From Stenopsyche tienmushanensis (taxonomy: Eukaryota; Arthropoda; Insecta; Trichoptera; Stenopsychidae), in NCBI GenBank assembly GCA_008973525.1, contig WACJ01000530.1, positions 310,001-374,000 of the forward strand: DNA of 64,000 nt. The letters run 5' to 3'. The first letter of the stretch is position 1, and each line of letters begins with the position of its first letter. Shown here piece after piece: positions 46,145 through 58,384 of this stretch. The translations under genes and the position numbers were made by a program. The notes beneath the pieces were generated by a model. It worked only from the letters and a program-made list of their open reading frames with translations, was not told the DNA's origin and did no database searches.

Positions 46145-47560
46145 CAAAATAAAATCACATGATTTTAAATCTGAGTGGGGAAAAAATGTAGAAACAAAAT
46201 GTCGAGCCACACTCGACATAGGACCGAGATCAATTTTTTATTGACTTTATTGGTGCATAATAAAATCTGATTTTTTTTATGAATAGAAGAGTCGATACCC
46301 TTTTTAGATTTTATCTTTTTGGGAGCCATATTTAAAAATTAGTCACACGCAATCTAAATTTAAGATTTTTTTTCCATCATTGTAAATATTAACACAGCTC
46401 TCAGGATCTTAAGCAATGTGGATCTTACAAAATTATTGAAATTTGTATTTTTTGGATGATGTTGAAAGTTTGACTTCATCAGAATAAGATTAAAGCTTTT
46501 GGTCTGATATTTCATAGATTGTTTCTTAACCATGTGTCGTATTTTAGCACTTTAAGGGTTAAGCATGACTCAAATGCCTCACGAAGTTGAACAAATGACT
46601 AAGAAACGACATCGAAGAATTCGAGGGCAGAGTTCCTGATTGTAAAAATCGTGATCCAATCAAGGCCAAGGTATGAAACAATAGCAATTATCCCTGCCTC
46701 GTTAATAATCACCATCATCATTTCAGAAGAAACACAATTGATAGATCAAATACGGAAATAAACAAAAAATACACACATTCTATGCAATTCTACTCAAACC
46801 GGGCACGTATCGGGTTCGCACGATTAAAAGCCCACAATTGAATCCGCCAGCACACAATTAATAGCAAAAAGTTGTTTTTGACGATTGAAATCAATTATTT
46901 TCGAAGCCAAATAAAGAATGGGGATTCCGGACAGTCTTGATGTGTGAATTCCTTATTCAAACAACAATCGAGTTCTCCGTCGGGGCGCATATGAGTTCCG
47001 GAATCTGCGCTAATTGGCCAACAGAAAGCGTCCAAAAACCGCGAAAATCGATATTTATCAAACAAATTACGCAGAATCGCAGCCGTTTTACGGCGTCCAT
47101 CATTAAAATATTGATGTCATCAGATTGCATTTTAACGATTGCACTAATTCAATGAATTTATGAGTTTTCACTTTATCAAACATTGCTCTAGAAAGTCCAT
47201 TTTAACGATATTACACGTCGATAGTTTCAATTTATAACGCAACTTTGACTCGTGCTATGAAGCAATAACAGTATTAAATGTAATCAAAAAATATAGCAGA
47301 ACCTCCAGAATGAAAGCCTCCCATTAATGGTTAATACATTACTATAGTCAAATGTAGTATCACTGTATTAAACGAGCAAATTTGAATCAACGTCCATTTA
47401 ATTGAACGCAAATAGAGTCGTTACTGTTGATAATTGACTACCCGATTGAATCAAACGCCTATTTGATACCAATTTAAGATATTTTCTATGCAGATTTGAT
47501 TTGCAATATGATATTTTAGCATTTATTGTTTAAAAAAATCCACAGTGCGTTTGCAAATTA
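46145..47560. other. Intergenic DNA, no gene seen
   Basis: AT-rich, only short chance frames; nothing recognised on either strand. Confidence 0.4.
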
Positions 47561-47564
47561 AAGT

Positions 47565-47785
47565 TGTAGCGTGGCTGATTTATCATCCCCACGTAGTAGC
47601 GCTGTTAACAGCGACATCTTCCGTCTCTTTTCAGGCACAATGTGTTATTTTAACGGCGCCATCTCTTGTGGCCCTGCGGAGACATTGCACCTGCTTCTTG
47701 CGCGTGCACCGTTGCCGATTGGGGAGTTAGCCTTGGCTGCGGGAAGTCGTCCATCCTGCAGTCAGATCTCTGAAAGGGTATAATA
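47565..47785 (+). mobile_element. LTR copy, 5' half
   Basis: Begins TGTAGCGTGGCTGATTTA, sharing its first base with the full LTR, and follows it through gcgacatcttccgtctct, ggcgccatctcttgtggccc and the hairpin (GGCTGCGGGAAG...CATCCTGCAGTC) before similarity is lost near 47785. Confidence 0.75.
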
Positions 47786-48266
47786 AGTTTTCTAAATTAT
47801 ACCCTTTCCAACTACTACTTTCCAACTCCTACATGTCATACAAATTATTCAATAAGTCGTTAAACTTGAAGAGGTATCAGTTTGCAAGGGTTTGCCTTTT
47901 CCTTCTTACAACTGTAGTTACCTGAAGTAGTATTTCCTCTTTCATTTTTGCACACGAAAAAATTATATTTTGACAACCCTGATATAAGACATAGGGCTTA
48001 TATGTGAAAATTAGCTAAAAGCCCCCCTAATCCCCAAAAAAAAAGGATATATGCTTTTATGACTAGATTAATGCTGCTCAGGGAAGAAATACGAAAGAAG
48101 AGAAAACACCTGGATTCTTCTGCAAGGTTAAAGCAGTAATATATCGAACCCCTACGGAAAAAGTTGAAGAAATCTCTCACATCAACTCCTTCTTATATGA
48201 CGGAGAATTCTACAAACAGATCAGTGGTGCGCCGATGGGATCTTTTCTTTCTCCAGCCATTGCAAA

Positions 48267-48692
48267 TGTAGCGTAGGCGATTTATCACGTAAAAGCGACA
48301 TCTTCCATTTACCTTCAGGTGCAATTTGTTATTTTAACAGCGCCATCTCTTGTGGCCCTGCGGAGACATTGCACATGCTTTTTGCGCGTGCTCCGTTGCT
48401 GGTTGGGTAGTGACGCGCAGGAAGCGGGAGTTGGGAGAGTCGTCAGTTGGCCTTGGCTGCGGGAGGTTGTCCTTCCTGCAGCCAGACCTCTTTCTCTCTC
48501 TATCTGCAGTGCGGAATAAATAGTTATCTTGCGAAGAGAGTCATTCCATTCGACGCCCATCGTATTCCCATCCATTCGTCCAGCCACATCACAGCCCGAT
48601 AGAAGAACGGACCCGTGCAGAAGCGCGGCCATCCCGACGAGCACGTGGAGGCGGGGAGCCGCTTGGGGACTTACTCCACCTTGTACGCTTCA
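48267..48692 (+). mobile_element. Solo LTR, both termini present
   Basis: Starts TGTAGCGTAGGCG and ends ...TTGTACGCTTCA, the TG...CA ends of a retroviral-type LTR. An AATAAATAG poly(A) signal sits at about two thirds (near 48514), preceded by the conserved hairpin and a CT-rich tract. Directly after the end comes CTGGTGTCAGAATC, which looks like a tRNA primer-binding site (TGG at its start). No gag, pol or protease frame follows, so it is a solo LTR or the edge of a deleted element. It is the reference for the partial copies elsewhere in the window. Superfamily cannot be assigned without the internal region. Confidence 0.75.
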
Positions 48693-48754
48693 CTGGTGTC
48701 AGAATCAGCGAGTTGTAAATTCTGAGGATGCTTAAACAATCAATAATCAATAAT

Positions 48755-49050
48755 GTAATAAAAATGAATTGGGTTTTGTTCGTTCGAAATACGCTGCCAT
48801 ACCGTTCATCAGATTACAATAAAACTTCGTCCACTTATTGCTAAGTATTCCGCGAGTAATATAAGCATAGTCTAATATATAATAATTAATGTTTGTTTGT
48901 TCGTATTTAATGCACTGCCATACCGTACATTCGATTGCGATAAAAAATTACCAACTTATTGTTTGCACTTTTTTAAATAATATAAATATAGCAGAATGAA
49001 CTTTCAGTAGATCTTATATATAAAAATCAATGTTTGTATGTATGCTTATG
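48755..49050 (+). mobile_element. Helitron-like interspersed repeat
   Basis: Lies immediately after the solo LTR. Two and a half units with gaattgggttttgttcgttc, gctgccataccgttcatc and gattgcgataaaa; sequence to 49300 (aacgtctcgcaaaacaaatt and on) resembles the flanks of the copies at 8800 and 57330, so the true element may be longer than the unit. Confidence 0.55.
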
Positions 49051-49304
49051 TTTTTTACATAATTTAAAACATAATTTATTCAAACGAAATAATCTAGATT
49101 GACGTCGATTAATTTGAACCCCGCTTCACTTCACCAGACCAATATGCGCGAATATGGTGCATCCGTTAAACGTCTCGCAAAACAAATTCCGCACATAAAC
49201 AACGGTGATACTGATTTAAAAACCTTATTGGATATGCGCCAAATGACTCACCAAAGTTTCATTGCAATCGCATGAATGCTATAGGAATGCATACGGGACA
49301 AACG

Positions 49305-50410
49305 GATTACAAACCACAGACAAATTGACAGAAAATTCCTATTAAATACATTTTGAATAATTGCAATCATTTATGATTACTTAGTCGCTCAGATGAGCTG
49401 GAACCATTGATCATTTCAATTTTTCTTGATTTTTTGCATTAATTTTTAGCATGAAATACTTACATTAATCATGCAAAATTGCAGTAAATTATAGAATTTT
49501 AGACATAATGGCACTGAGTCGAAAATACGAATAATCGGTATACGAAGATTACACCCACGAATCTTTGGTTGGGTCTCGGGTCACCAACGCAGCCTCAAAC
49601 AAAACATCATATCCGATGACATCATTAACTTTTTTTTTGAAAAAGTGCAAAGTTCGAGCACCGAAGGCGGTTTGAGGGGCAAAAAGAAGATCAAAAAAGG
49701 ATCTGTTTGTGCGGAACGAAGCGCGAGATTGATTTTTTGAGATTCGTGACGCCTTGCTATTTTTACAAAAGGCATTGTATGCATAGAACAAAATGCTGTT
49801 ATGTCACCATTAATTGCTGGATATTTTATGAAGCTCTTTTTGCGTATAAAATCAGCAATAACGACCATCGATTGCCGATTGGGTGTCAAATTAAGCTTGA
49901 TAACAGTCGATATTAATGAAAATCGCTTGATTTATGAATGAAAAATGCATTTTTTTTTTAAATAGAAAGTTAAATATACAATGCAATATAATCTGCAAGA
50001 CATTTCGACAAACATGTTTGATGGAAATCGCTTGCAATCATAATTCAATGTCGACATAATTTGACGGTTTTCATTCATTATATCAAAAGCATTCAATGAC
50101 TGACGTTTAATTATTTTTTTAAATTTGCATGAAAGTATACACAATCATATATGCAAATTTATATTTTTATAACCTGAATGGTACGATCGAAAAATGCATT
50201 GCAAAAATAGTATTTTCATCACTTTCATTTTACATTTTAGAGTCATCCAATAGGGACGCTCTAAATTTGTTTGATTATAACGGCCATATTATTGAAGCAA
50301 AATCAATTAAGAATTATTTAAAATGATTTATTAGTATATGGCAAATTATTATAAAAATTAATAGTATTGAATAACGTATGTAAGCTATCAAAATTTATGC
50401 ACCAATCGAT
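49305..50410. other. Intergenic DNA, no gene seen
   Basis: Frames up to about 100 codons on both strands overlap one another at 49550-49920 and show no family features. Confidence 0.4.
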
Positions 50411-50414
50411 GAAA

Positions 50415-50700
50415 AACGTATCACCAAAAAATCAACTATTTATTTCCGTCACTGCAGATGAATACTTATACAATATAACACTTTGATGTGATTCGTAATT
50501 ATATTACGGAGGAATACAAAAAATCTGAAGCCCGTATCTATTATATTTCATATCGATATACCCATTATTAGAGTCGAGGTGTAGTAAATACATCACCGGT
50601 GGGGAAAGGTTAATATAACAATTTGAAAAACATATTTGTACTGTATATATGTATATATAGATTAGACAGTTACTGTACGATTCATGAGCACCTAAACCCT
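50415..50700 (+). mobile_element. Partial copy of the TIR element seen at 14669-15390
   Basis: Shares the ordered blocks gatgtgattcgtaattatat, gagtcgaggtgta and acatcaccggtggggaaagg with the copies in cyclase intron 5 (reversed) and at 52380-52865. It stops before the TAGGCGTCGCCTA palindrome present in the other two. Confidence 0.65.
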
Positions 50701-52210
50701 ACTCAGGACCGCGCAGCGTGTATGAAGCCTGTATAATCGATAAATGAACCTTAACACCGTTGATATTATTGGACCCCATACTGTAATACATTTTCACGTT
50801 CTTATAGCATCGAACCCGATTAGGATCGCTTCAAGATTCAGCGACACCGAACAAGACAAGACCGACGGCTATAAAAGCAGACACGTTAGCCGTTGACCTG
50901 CGACTGGTTTACAGAAGATTAAATGCACAATTTTTAACTAAATTAACACCGAGCCATTCAAATTACAGCCGATATAACGGACTTTATCAGACCAGTATCG
51001 ATACCAGTATTCTCAGAACCGCAACTGGTATACGGCCGATAGAATCTTCTTGCTTTAACGCCTATTGGTTGGGCTCTGTGCATTGCATTTCTTTCCTGTG
51101 GTTAACGCATATTATGCGTTATAATGATATTATTCCACCTTTCTAAATGTTCTTCTTTGTTTGGAGGAATTTTAATAGTGTTACGGCGTTGTAAATTTTA
51201 ATTGATTGGATAACAGAGTAACTGTGTCGTCAATTCAGGAAGGAGTTACTGTTTGTTTGATCGCTTTTGTCCGATGAGCTTCACAATTTGCAGACGTGTG
51301 ATACAAAATCGGATCCGGTGCATGTGATTGCTCTTAATGATTTTGTTCTAGAAGAGTCGAAAAGAGGCCTTCGGATGATTTTATTATGTTTTTGGATCAT
51401 GCGATAATTGCATTTTTTATGTTTGCCTTCGATGGAATGTGATTTAGGCGTTGTAAACGTGTAATTTTCCAGTTTGTGGTCTTTCTTCCCAAATCGATGG
51501 CAATAATCGTATGACTCTTCTGGGCTTCAAGATGTATAATTATCGCCACAATTCGACATTTTTATTAACGCAATCGAATATTAAATTGTGTACTGGTTCT
51601 GGCGCGTTATCGTGTCACGCCAGTGAAAGATTTCATACGTACTTTATTTAATATAAAAACAAGATTGACTTTCTAATCCAACTTCTCTATTAGAAATTAC
51701 GGATTCGACTTTAAAAAAATCGCAAGTACGTATTGCGAAAAAAAGCTCTTCATTCTCTTCTATGTATTAATACGTTTAACGTGGAACCTGCCCAAGAACG
51801 ACTGATCAAATCGCCGATATCAAAGAAAGTTTGCCGATAAATTTTGATGGGAGGCGTGTATAAACCGAGCATAATTAAAATACAGGAACGACTAATAACT
51901 TATTGTTTTTTATCGATTCGATCTTATTCCTGCGATAATTTGTATTTCGACATGCCCAAAAATGAGCAATCTTAATTTGTGCAAGTGAACGGTGGCAAAA
52001 TGTTGGAAGACTGATACGTTGCGCAATGGAAACCCATCATCAACCGAATTATGTAAAAAAAAAATGCTCAAATATTTTCATAAGCAAATATGAGCAAAGT
52101 CCCAGAAATAGCCGACCTGACATACAGGTGTTGGTCCTTGTTTAAACAATATTTTTATTTGAACAAATTGACCGCCGACTGAAAGTGTCCCAGCTAGCAG
52201 AAAAGGTGCG
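50700..52210. other. Intergenic DNA with an LTR-like stretch
   Basis: 50700-51040 has ataaatgaaccttaacaccg (shared with 7385), a TATAAAAG box (50870) and short inverted ccagtatcgataccagta / actggt motifs, suggesting an old LTR of another family. The remainder is featureless. Confidence 0.35.
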
Positions 52211-52214
52211 CATT

Positions 52215-52345
52215 TAAAAATGCCCTACAAGAGGACGGAGTGGCCATAAGGTTTGTATGCTCAATCGGTCCGTTTTTCGGACCGTTGATATGATGAATGA
52301 GCGCCTCGCGATTGGATGCCATATCCGAATTTAACGATAACGAAG
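52215..52345 (+). repeat. Palindrome-core interspersed repeat, best copy
   Basis: ccctacaagaggacggagtg, then aatcggtccgtttttcggac, cgttgatatgatgaatgagc and gcctcgcgattggatgccat. The self-complementary core is intact around ttttt. Confidence 0.6.
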
Positions 52346-52379
52346 AAAAAAAGGGATCAGACAACTTAGACAGATTAAT

Positions 52380-52880
52380 AAAACGCTAAAAAAATCAAAT
52401 ATTATTTTGAAAATATGCTCAAAGTAACATTAAACATCGAGTGTTTCGCCGATGAAAATGTCCAAAATTCCCGATTTCCAGACAAATTATTTTTTTCGTC
52501 ACTGCATATGAATACTTATAAACCATAATACTTTGATGTGATTCGTAATTATATTACGGTGGAATACAAAAATTTTGAGCCCCGTATCGATTATATTTCA
52601 TATCGATATACCCATTATTAGAGTCGAGGTGTATTAAATACATCACCGGTAGGTAATAGGTTAATATAACAATTTGAATAACATATACGTACTGTATATA
52701 TGTATGCATAGATTAGACAGTTACTGTCCCTAGGCGTCGCCTAAGCTCGCCATTAATAGTTACGCCACTATTTCCAAGCGTTCAGATTTCGGCGAAAATG
52801 TCTCAATTTATTAGCCTTCAACATGCTGGTGAGATGTACGATTTCTGTCAGATAAAAATTTCAATCCCGAATTTTTCGGG
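52380..52880 (+). mobile_element. Copy of the TIR element seen at 14669-15390
   Basis: Near-complete interior match in reverse orientation to 14690-15210, running from aaacatcgagtgtttcgccg through the cctaggcgtcgcctaa palindrome to caatcccgaatttttcggga. The palindromic ends and lack of a long frame agree with a non-autonomous DNA element. Confidence 0.7.
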
Positions 52881-53224
52881 ATTACGTTTACTTATCCCGG
52901 GATTCATGAGCGACTTAAACTGTCCGGTGAAACAGGGTATCGAAGCTATTGAATATCGCCGGAATAAGCGAAACAAGTTGATGTTGATGAATAAATATAT
53001 TATTTACCGATTTTTTATTTATTCCCCCCCCCCTTAATTATATTACACATTAGTGAAAATAATCTTAAATGCTATTAGTTTTATTAAGATTGTCAAACTG
53101 AGAGATACTATGATTTTTTTAAATTTAAATTTAATTGTATCAATCTGTATCGAGACACGGTTCAGGAGACACATGATTTTTTTTGTATATATTTTTCCTG
53201 TTTATAAACAATGCCAAAACTATT

Positions 53225-53530
53225 TAGGCATGACATCCGATCGCGAGGCGCTCATTGGTCTTATCAGCGATCCGAAAAGCGGACCTATTGACCACCCGTC
53301 CTATTTCATTGCTGTTTGCGGCATTTTCTACGATCTACGATACTATATGATCACGGAAGCGTCTTTAGAGGCTAACTTACATAGATGGCTCGCACCAAAT
53401 GACGTAAGAAATGCCGTCGGCGGTCATCCAATACAATTTTGTGGATTTTCTTCACCATTTCTGGAGTGCTTGATCGACCACTGCGCCATTCGTCTTGGTA
53501 GTTCATACGGCCTCTTTTAAACCCTGCTAT
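53225..53530 (-). repeat. Palindrome-core interspersed repeat
   Basis: Reverse copy: gacatccgatcgcgaggcgc, agcgatccgaaaagcggacc, then gatcacggaagcgtctttag and taacttacatagatggctcg. The 155-codon open frame at 53053-53520 lies mainly in this repeat and is not a host gene. Confidence 0.55.
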
Positions 53531-53889
53531 CCAATATTTTACTGTTATAAACAAAGAAGCAGACTCCCCGAGAGTAGACTCCAGCTTAGATTTGATATTA
53601 GTTGGATTGAGATCTTTGAGGTAACAATTTTTTCTATGTTTATAAATTCACAAAAATGGCTGCCAAACGGAACGTCTAAAAACTTGAGTTTTATAAAGCA
53701 GACATCTTCTATCATAGTATTTTTAACCTTTCCCTTACTGTTCTAAAAGCACAGTGAGTGTGATTCAGTCAGCAGTATGAAAAAATGACTTAAAAACCTG
53801 AAAAAAATGAATATTCATAAAAATTGCTTTTATTGAATTTTATTATTTAGTAAACGATCCATTTGACGGATTATTTCTTGATATTGCAG

Positions 53890-53978
53890 TTTTGACTCCA
53901 CGGAGCAAGTACAAATTTGCGCATGGCCGGACCGCGGTGGTATCCGCCGGGGCGTCCACCGGAGCGTCTGTTCGTTGA
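53890..53978 (+). CDS. Possible orphan terminal exon
   Basis: After an acceptor (ttcttgatattgcag) the phase-2 frame reads LTPRSKYKFAHGRTAVVSAG and ASTGASVR before TGA. Codon use is GC-rich and composition (Arg, Ala, Ser, Gly) is protein-like, in contrast with the AT-rich surroundings. I do not recognise the protein, no upstream exon is evident, and chance cannot be excluded. Confidence 0.3.
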
Positions 53979-54059
53979 GCTCCGTTCGCTTTTATATCCA
54001 TGCGAATATTAGGATTCGTGCATCGGACCGAAATACAAAAAATAACTACTAACGAAGCC

Positions 54060-55365
54060 TTGTATGTATATAAATATTAATGATTGTGATATTTCTTCAG
54101 GTTTCGTTATGGTGCGTTTGAGTCTCTCAAACAATTTGCTTCAAGTTAAAAATGCAATAATATATTTACTCCTCAAAGGACTATCATATTATATATAGTA
54201 CAAAAACATAATTTATGTTAAAATAAACCAAAAATAACACAGTCATTCGCATCGTCGATCTTTGGAGGCCATCAGGATAGTAAATCTATAGTAAATTTAA
54301 AAAAGCAGAAGTAAGACTTTTCAAGGCAAGAACTTAACACACATTAATGATTTAATTTACATTCACTGCATCAATTGATATTTATCAAGCATTCAAACAT
54401 CACAAATCATAGCATGGAATTTAAATACAACAACAAAAATGGGGATGGAATGCAGATATTAATGGATGTATTTGAACGAAATCTGGATTTCCATCATCGG
54501 AATGTCAAATTTTTATTGATATTTCAATCAGCGATTAGACCTCGTTCTAATTCCCAATGATGTATAACAACATTTGGTGCCCAAAGATCGTTGGTCAGGT
54601 CTTAATCGTGGCTATTTTTACAGTCAATTCGATGGTCATTAGTCGAATAGGATCCAATCCATCATCCACGTCAAAAATAATATTTTGACAATAAATAGAC
54701 CAACCTTCTTCCTGCTAATAGTGTTATAATTACATCTCGTGTCACCTTGGCAGCGTTCGCACGGACAAACTGTGCGTGAGAAGAATTAAATGCTGAATTG
54801 CCGACGTCTTAAAAAAATATCTCAATTTGCGCATTGTTTTAATGGTGTTTGTTATATAAGAAGACATGTTTTGGTGTCTTCATTAAGAATTTAGATATTT
54901 CAATAAGCAAAATGAATACTTGTATAAGCAATTTTATTGCAAAATAGGAGTGAATCTGCTGATTTCTACGCGCAATTGAGTAATGCCATCGATTAAAATG
55001 CATTACTCGCCGTTTGTTTGGAAGTGCTTCAATGCCTAAGCAAATTCTTGAAATTTGATATGTTCTTTTAAAATATTTGAACGAGTAAAATTTTGCTAAA
55101 TGGGCATTTCTTAAGAAAGTCTAAGCCAAATTTGCTTATGTATTGATCAAATCTTACTAGAAGAATATATAAGAGCATTTTTTTGAAAAATAGATACAGG
55201 GGACTGTTGTCGTACGTCTAGATTGTTGTTTAAAAAAATACTATTAGCCCACAAAAGCGCACAAAATACGCGCTCTGTTATCTAAATTATTGAAAACTAA
55301 TATCAATTGATCAGCTGAGATTTTGACATTTGACGCAAGCCATCTATATTTTCCTATTAATTAAA
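54060..55365. other. Intergenic DNA, no gene seen
   Basis: AT-rich throughout; no supported frame, RNA gene or repeat. Confidence 0.4.
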
Positions 55366-55369
55366 ATGG

Positions 55370-55525
55370 TTTTTGTGATCGTAGAGAACATAGAAGGCCC
55401 TGGGTATGAATTTATCGTCAAAAACGCCGCGAAAATCTCTAAAAGATATACATGTGCCCAACCGGTCCGCATTTCAGATCGCTGATACGACGAAAAAGCG
55501 CCTCTAATTCGAACACCGTGCTTGA
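55370..55525 (+). repeat. Palindrome-core interspersed repeat
   Basis: Degenerate forward copy with gtgatcgtagagaacatag, aaaacgccgcgaaaatctct and aaccggtccgcatttcagat. Confidence 0.45.
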
Positions 55526-56599
55526 ACAAGACAAAATAATAATAAACACAATTAACTGCTAATATTATGTGAACTTATTGCATCGTTTGAGTGATAATTT
55601 TTTTAAAAAACGGTTGCATTTAGCTAAAAAGAATCTGTTTCATCAAGACAATAAACGTTGCCCAATCAACTGAGAAATGCCTAAATTTACATTTTAAACT
55701 GCGCTTGATTGAATGAGAGGCCATCAATCATCTGAAGCAGCTAGTGACCCTGAATAATGGGGATCCACTCGGGTCATGATTGGGATCGCTTTGACTGCCA
55801 AAGGTCGATCGTGCTTTGCTTCAAATCGTATAAATTAATGATGCATTCATACAGTGAACATGTAAACAGTTTAATCGCAGACTTTGCAAGCCCCATGTCA
55901 TCGCCAGATATAAAATAGATCCATGTCTACCATAGCGAATTATTAGATAAATACCGCGGAAACCCATGGAAGATCACCACATTAATATCATACAATAAGG
56001 ACAACATATGCGCTCTTATAGTGTCTGAGGGCTAAAACACCATATGTCTTCGAATCCCTCGTTTAAGATTGCTCAGGTACAAAAATGCACACAAAGAACA
56101 TATTGCTGAAGCTTCTAACGCAACAAAATGTATCTGCAAAGGCATTGAACCAGGGACTCAAGCTATGAGATCATCGAAAAATTTAAGCCAGTCTTCGAGT
56201 CTGAAGCCACTCACTAAATATGTTTGGTATGTTCAAACATGTTTCTGTTGCATTTGAATACATGTTTCATATAATTAATTGACGAGGTCGACAAATCGTG
56301 GATCGCTGGAGATCGACCGCGGAGATGTTGTGGAGATTTGCATTGTTATTTTGGCACATCCCTTTTTGGTCCCTTTGGCGAAAGTCATGTGATTGAAAAT
56401 ATGAAAATAAGGAATAATTCGTTTATTTTTGATGGTTTGCTATGTATTTGTATGTCAAATTTGTGTCCTAGCATATGCATGTATGCCACATGCTATCCTG
56501 CGGGATCATATTCCAGTTTTAAGCATTTCTTGTTCAGGGCTGCCACAACACATAATGAATATTTTTTGTTTTTGTTAAGGAACATTTTTTTATACAAAA

Positions 56600-57020
56600 G
56601 GTATTAAATATAGAATGTTGATATTTGGTATGTTAACTGGGCGATCTTTATTGAACATAAAAATATTTTTTAAAATATGATAAGCCACGTATGTCGATGG
56701 GCGAGCGATGAGATTCTTCACCATGGAAGTCTTAAATCCTAAACAAGTGATTTGCAGCAATTAAATTAAACATGCTTTTACTTTGTATAATATTGTGCAT
56801 AGCTTGGACTATAATTAAAAAAGAAATATTGAAAAATAAAGAAATAGTGAGCAATCAAATAAAAAAAAATGCGTTTTTATCAACATTATTTGTTCATTAA
56901 ATAAACAGTTTTGAATATTTTTAAATAATTGTAGTCTATACGACGAAGATGTTTATTATACACATCTCTGCCAAATTTCATAATGAATGCTCATCTAGAG
57001 TGTATGATAGCACTTCCATG
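56600..57020 (+). repeat. Long ORF-less repeat, copy 2
   Basis: Second copy of 21745-22205, with gaatgttgatatttggtatg, ttcaccatggaagtcttaaa and tctatacgacgaagatgttt. Divergence looks moderate and is spread evenly. Confidence 0.6.
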
Positions 57021-57329
57021 AGTTTAATAACCGATTTTTTTTTGATTCGGCATGGAATTTTGCCATATATTGGATAAATTGAAACTAGAAGTAGTCTTAT
57101 AACCTTTAAGTAGTTGATGTAAATACAGGATGCGGCAGGGAAACTTCCTTAATTAAAATGAGCGCGATATAATTTTAACAATGTAATAAATACCAATGTT
57201 AAATATGTCTTTTTAATATAGAAAAATAATTAAATTTTATGGCGTTACAATGCCATAAGCGCTTAAGTTCGCATTTGTCTCGAAGACCGATTTAACCACC
57301 TTATAGCGCCCGCATCCTTTTTCTCCTCG

Positions 57330-57650
57330 TCCCCGCAGCTCAAACTTCATTTAACCAGATCAATATGCGCCAAAATGGTGCACCAATACAATATTTTTAT
57401 TATGCCTATGTTATTTGCGCAAGTGTAAACTATAAATTGACAAAGTTTTATCGCAATCGGACAAACTGTATGGCAGCGCATTAAATACGGACAAACAAAC
57501 ATTGAATTTTATATATTGTATTATGTTTATGTTACTTGCGCAATCTTTAGCAATAAGAAGACGAAGTTTTATCGCAATCTGATGAGCGGTATGACAGCGC
57601 ATTACACACGAACAAACATAATAATTTGTATATATTAGATAGATGAATGA
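57330..57650 (-). mobile_element. Helitron-like interspersed repeat
   Basis: Reversed units with aaactgtatggcagcgcatt and a second copy (gcggtatgacagcgcattac), preceded by agatcaatatgcgcc as at 49135. No coding capacity beyond short chance frames. Confidence 0.55.
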
Positions 57651-57824
57651 TGCATAAAATAACATTTTTCAAGCTAGTTCCAATAAATCAGCAACTCTAG
57701 TTTTGTATAAACAAAATAAAGGTAACAATATTTTCGACCGATTGTAAAATTTAAACAACCCGCCCGATCAGTCTTCTTTGGACAACTTCATTTTGTAATG
57801 GTCGTTCCATAAACATGTTTAGGG

Positions 57825-57930
57825 ATGACGTCTGATCGCGGGTCGCTCATTCGTCATATCAGCGGTCCGAAAAGCGGACCGATTGGACACACAGACCTTG
57901 AGGCATCTTTTAAAAGGCCTACCATGTCTG
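57825..57930 (-). repeat. Palindrome-core interspersed repeat
   Basis: Reverse copy with gacgtctgatcgcgggtcgc, catatcagcggtccgaaaag and cggaccgattggacacacag; the inverted core is complete here. Confidence 0.55.
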
Positions 57931-58384
57931 CTAGCTTGCGCATTTATAGTTGATGTTCATCCAATGCCATTTTGTGGATTTTCTTCACATTTTTTTAAAA
58001 TAATAGAACCTATCCCTTAGTTTTATATGTAGTGCAAGTCTTTTTTTATGCGATTTTGTTTATATGCGACTCCCAGTGGAACGTATCTATCGCATAAAAA
58101 CAGACCCTGAATATAATAAAATATTTTATGGAGCGATAGAATTAAAATTTCTTTGTGGAACATGAATAAAAACATGAGCCAGATTTTTTTTTATTCATTC
58201 TAGGAATTTTTTTTTTCGAAAAACAAGTCTCACCAAACAAATAATTCTAAATTTTGTAAAACCATTTAATGGACAAATTTTGGGAGATTTGGTAAGATCT
58301 ATACATAGCTATTATTATAAGGATAATACTTAAGTTCTAAAGAACTGGTTGTATATAATTGTGGTGTTAATTAGGATATACGTT

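Noticed and set aside
53053..53520. 155-codon frame as a host gene
   Set aside because: Most of it is a copy of the palindrome-core repeat, which also yields chance frames at other copies.
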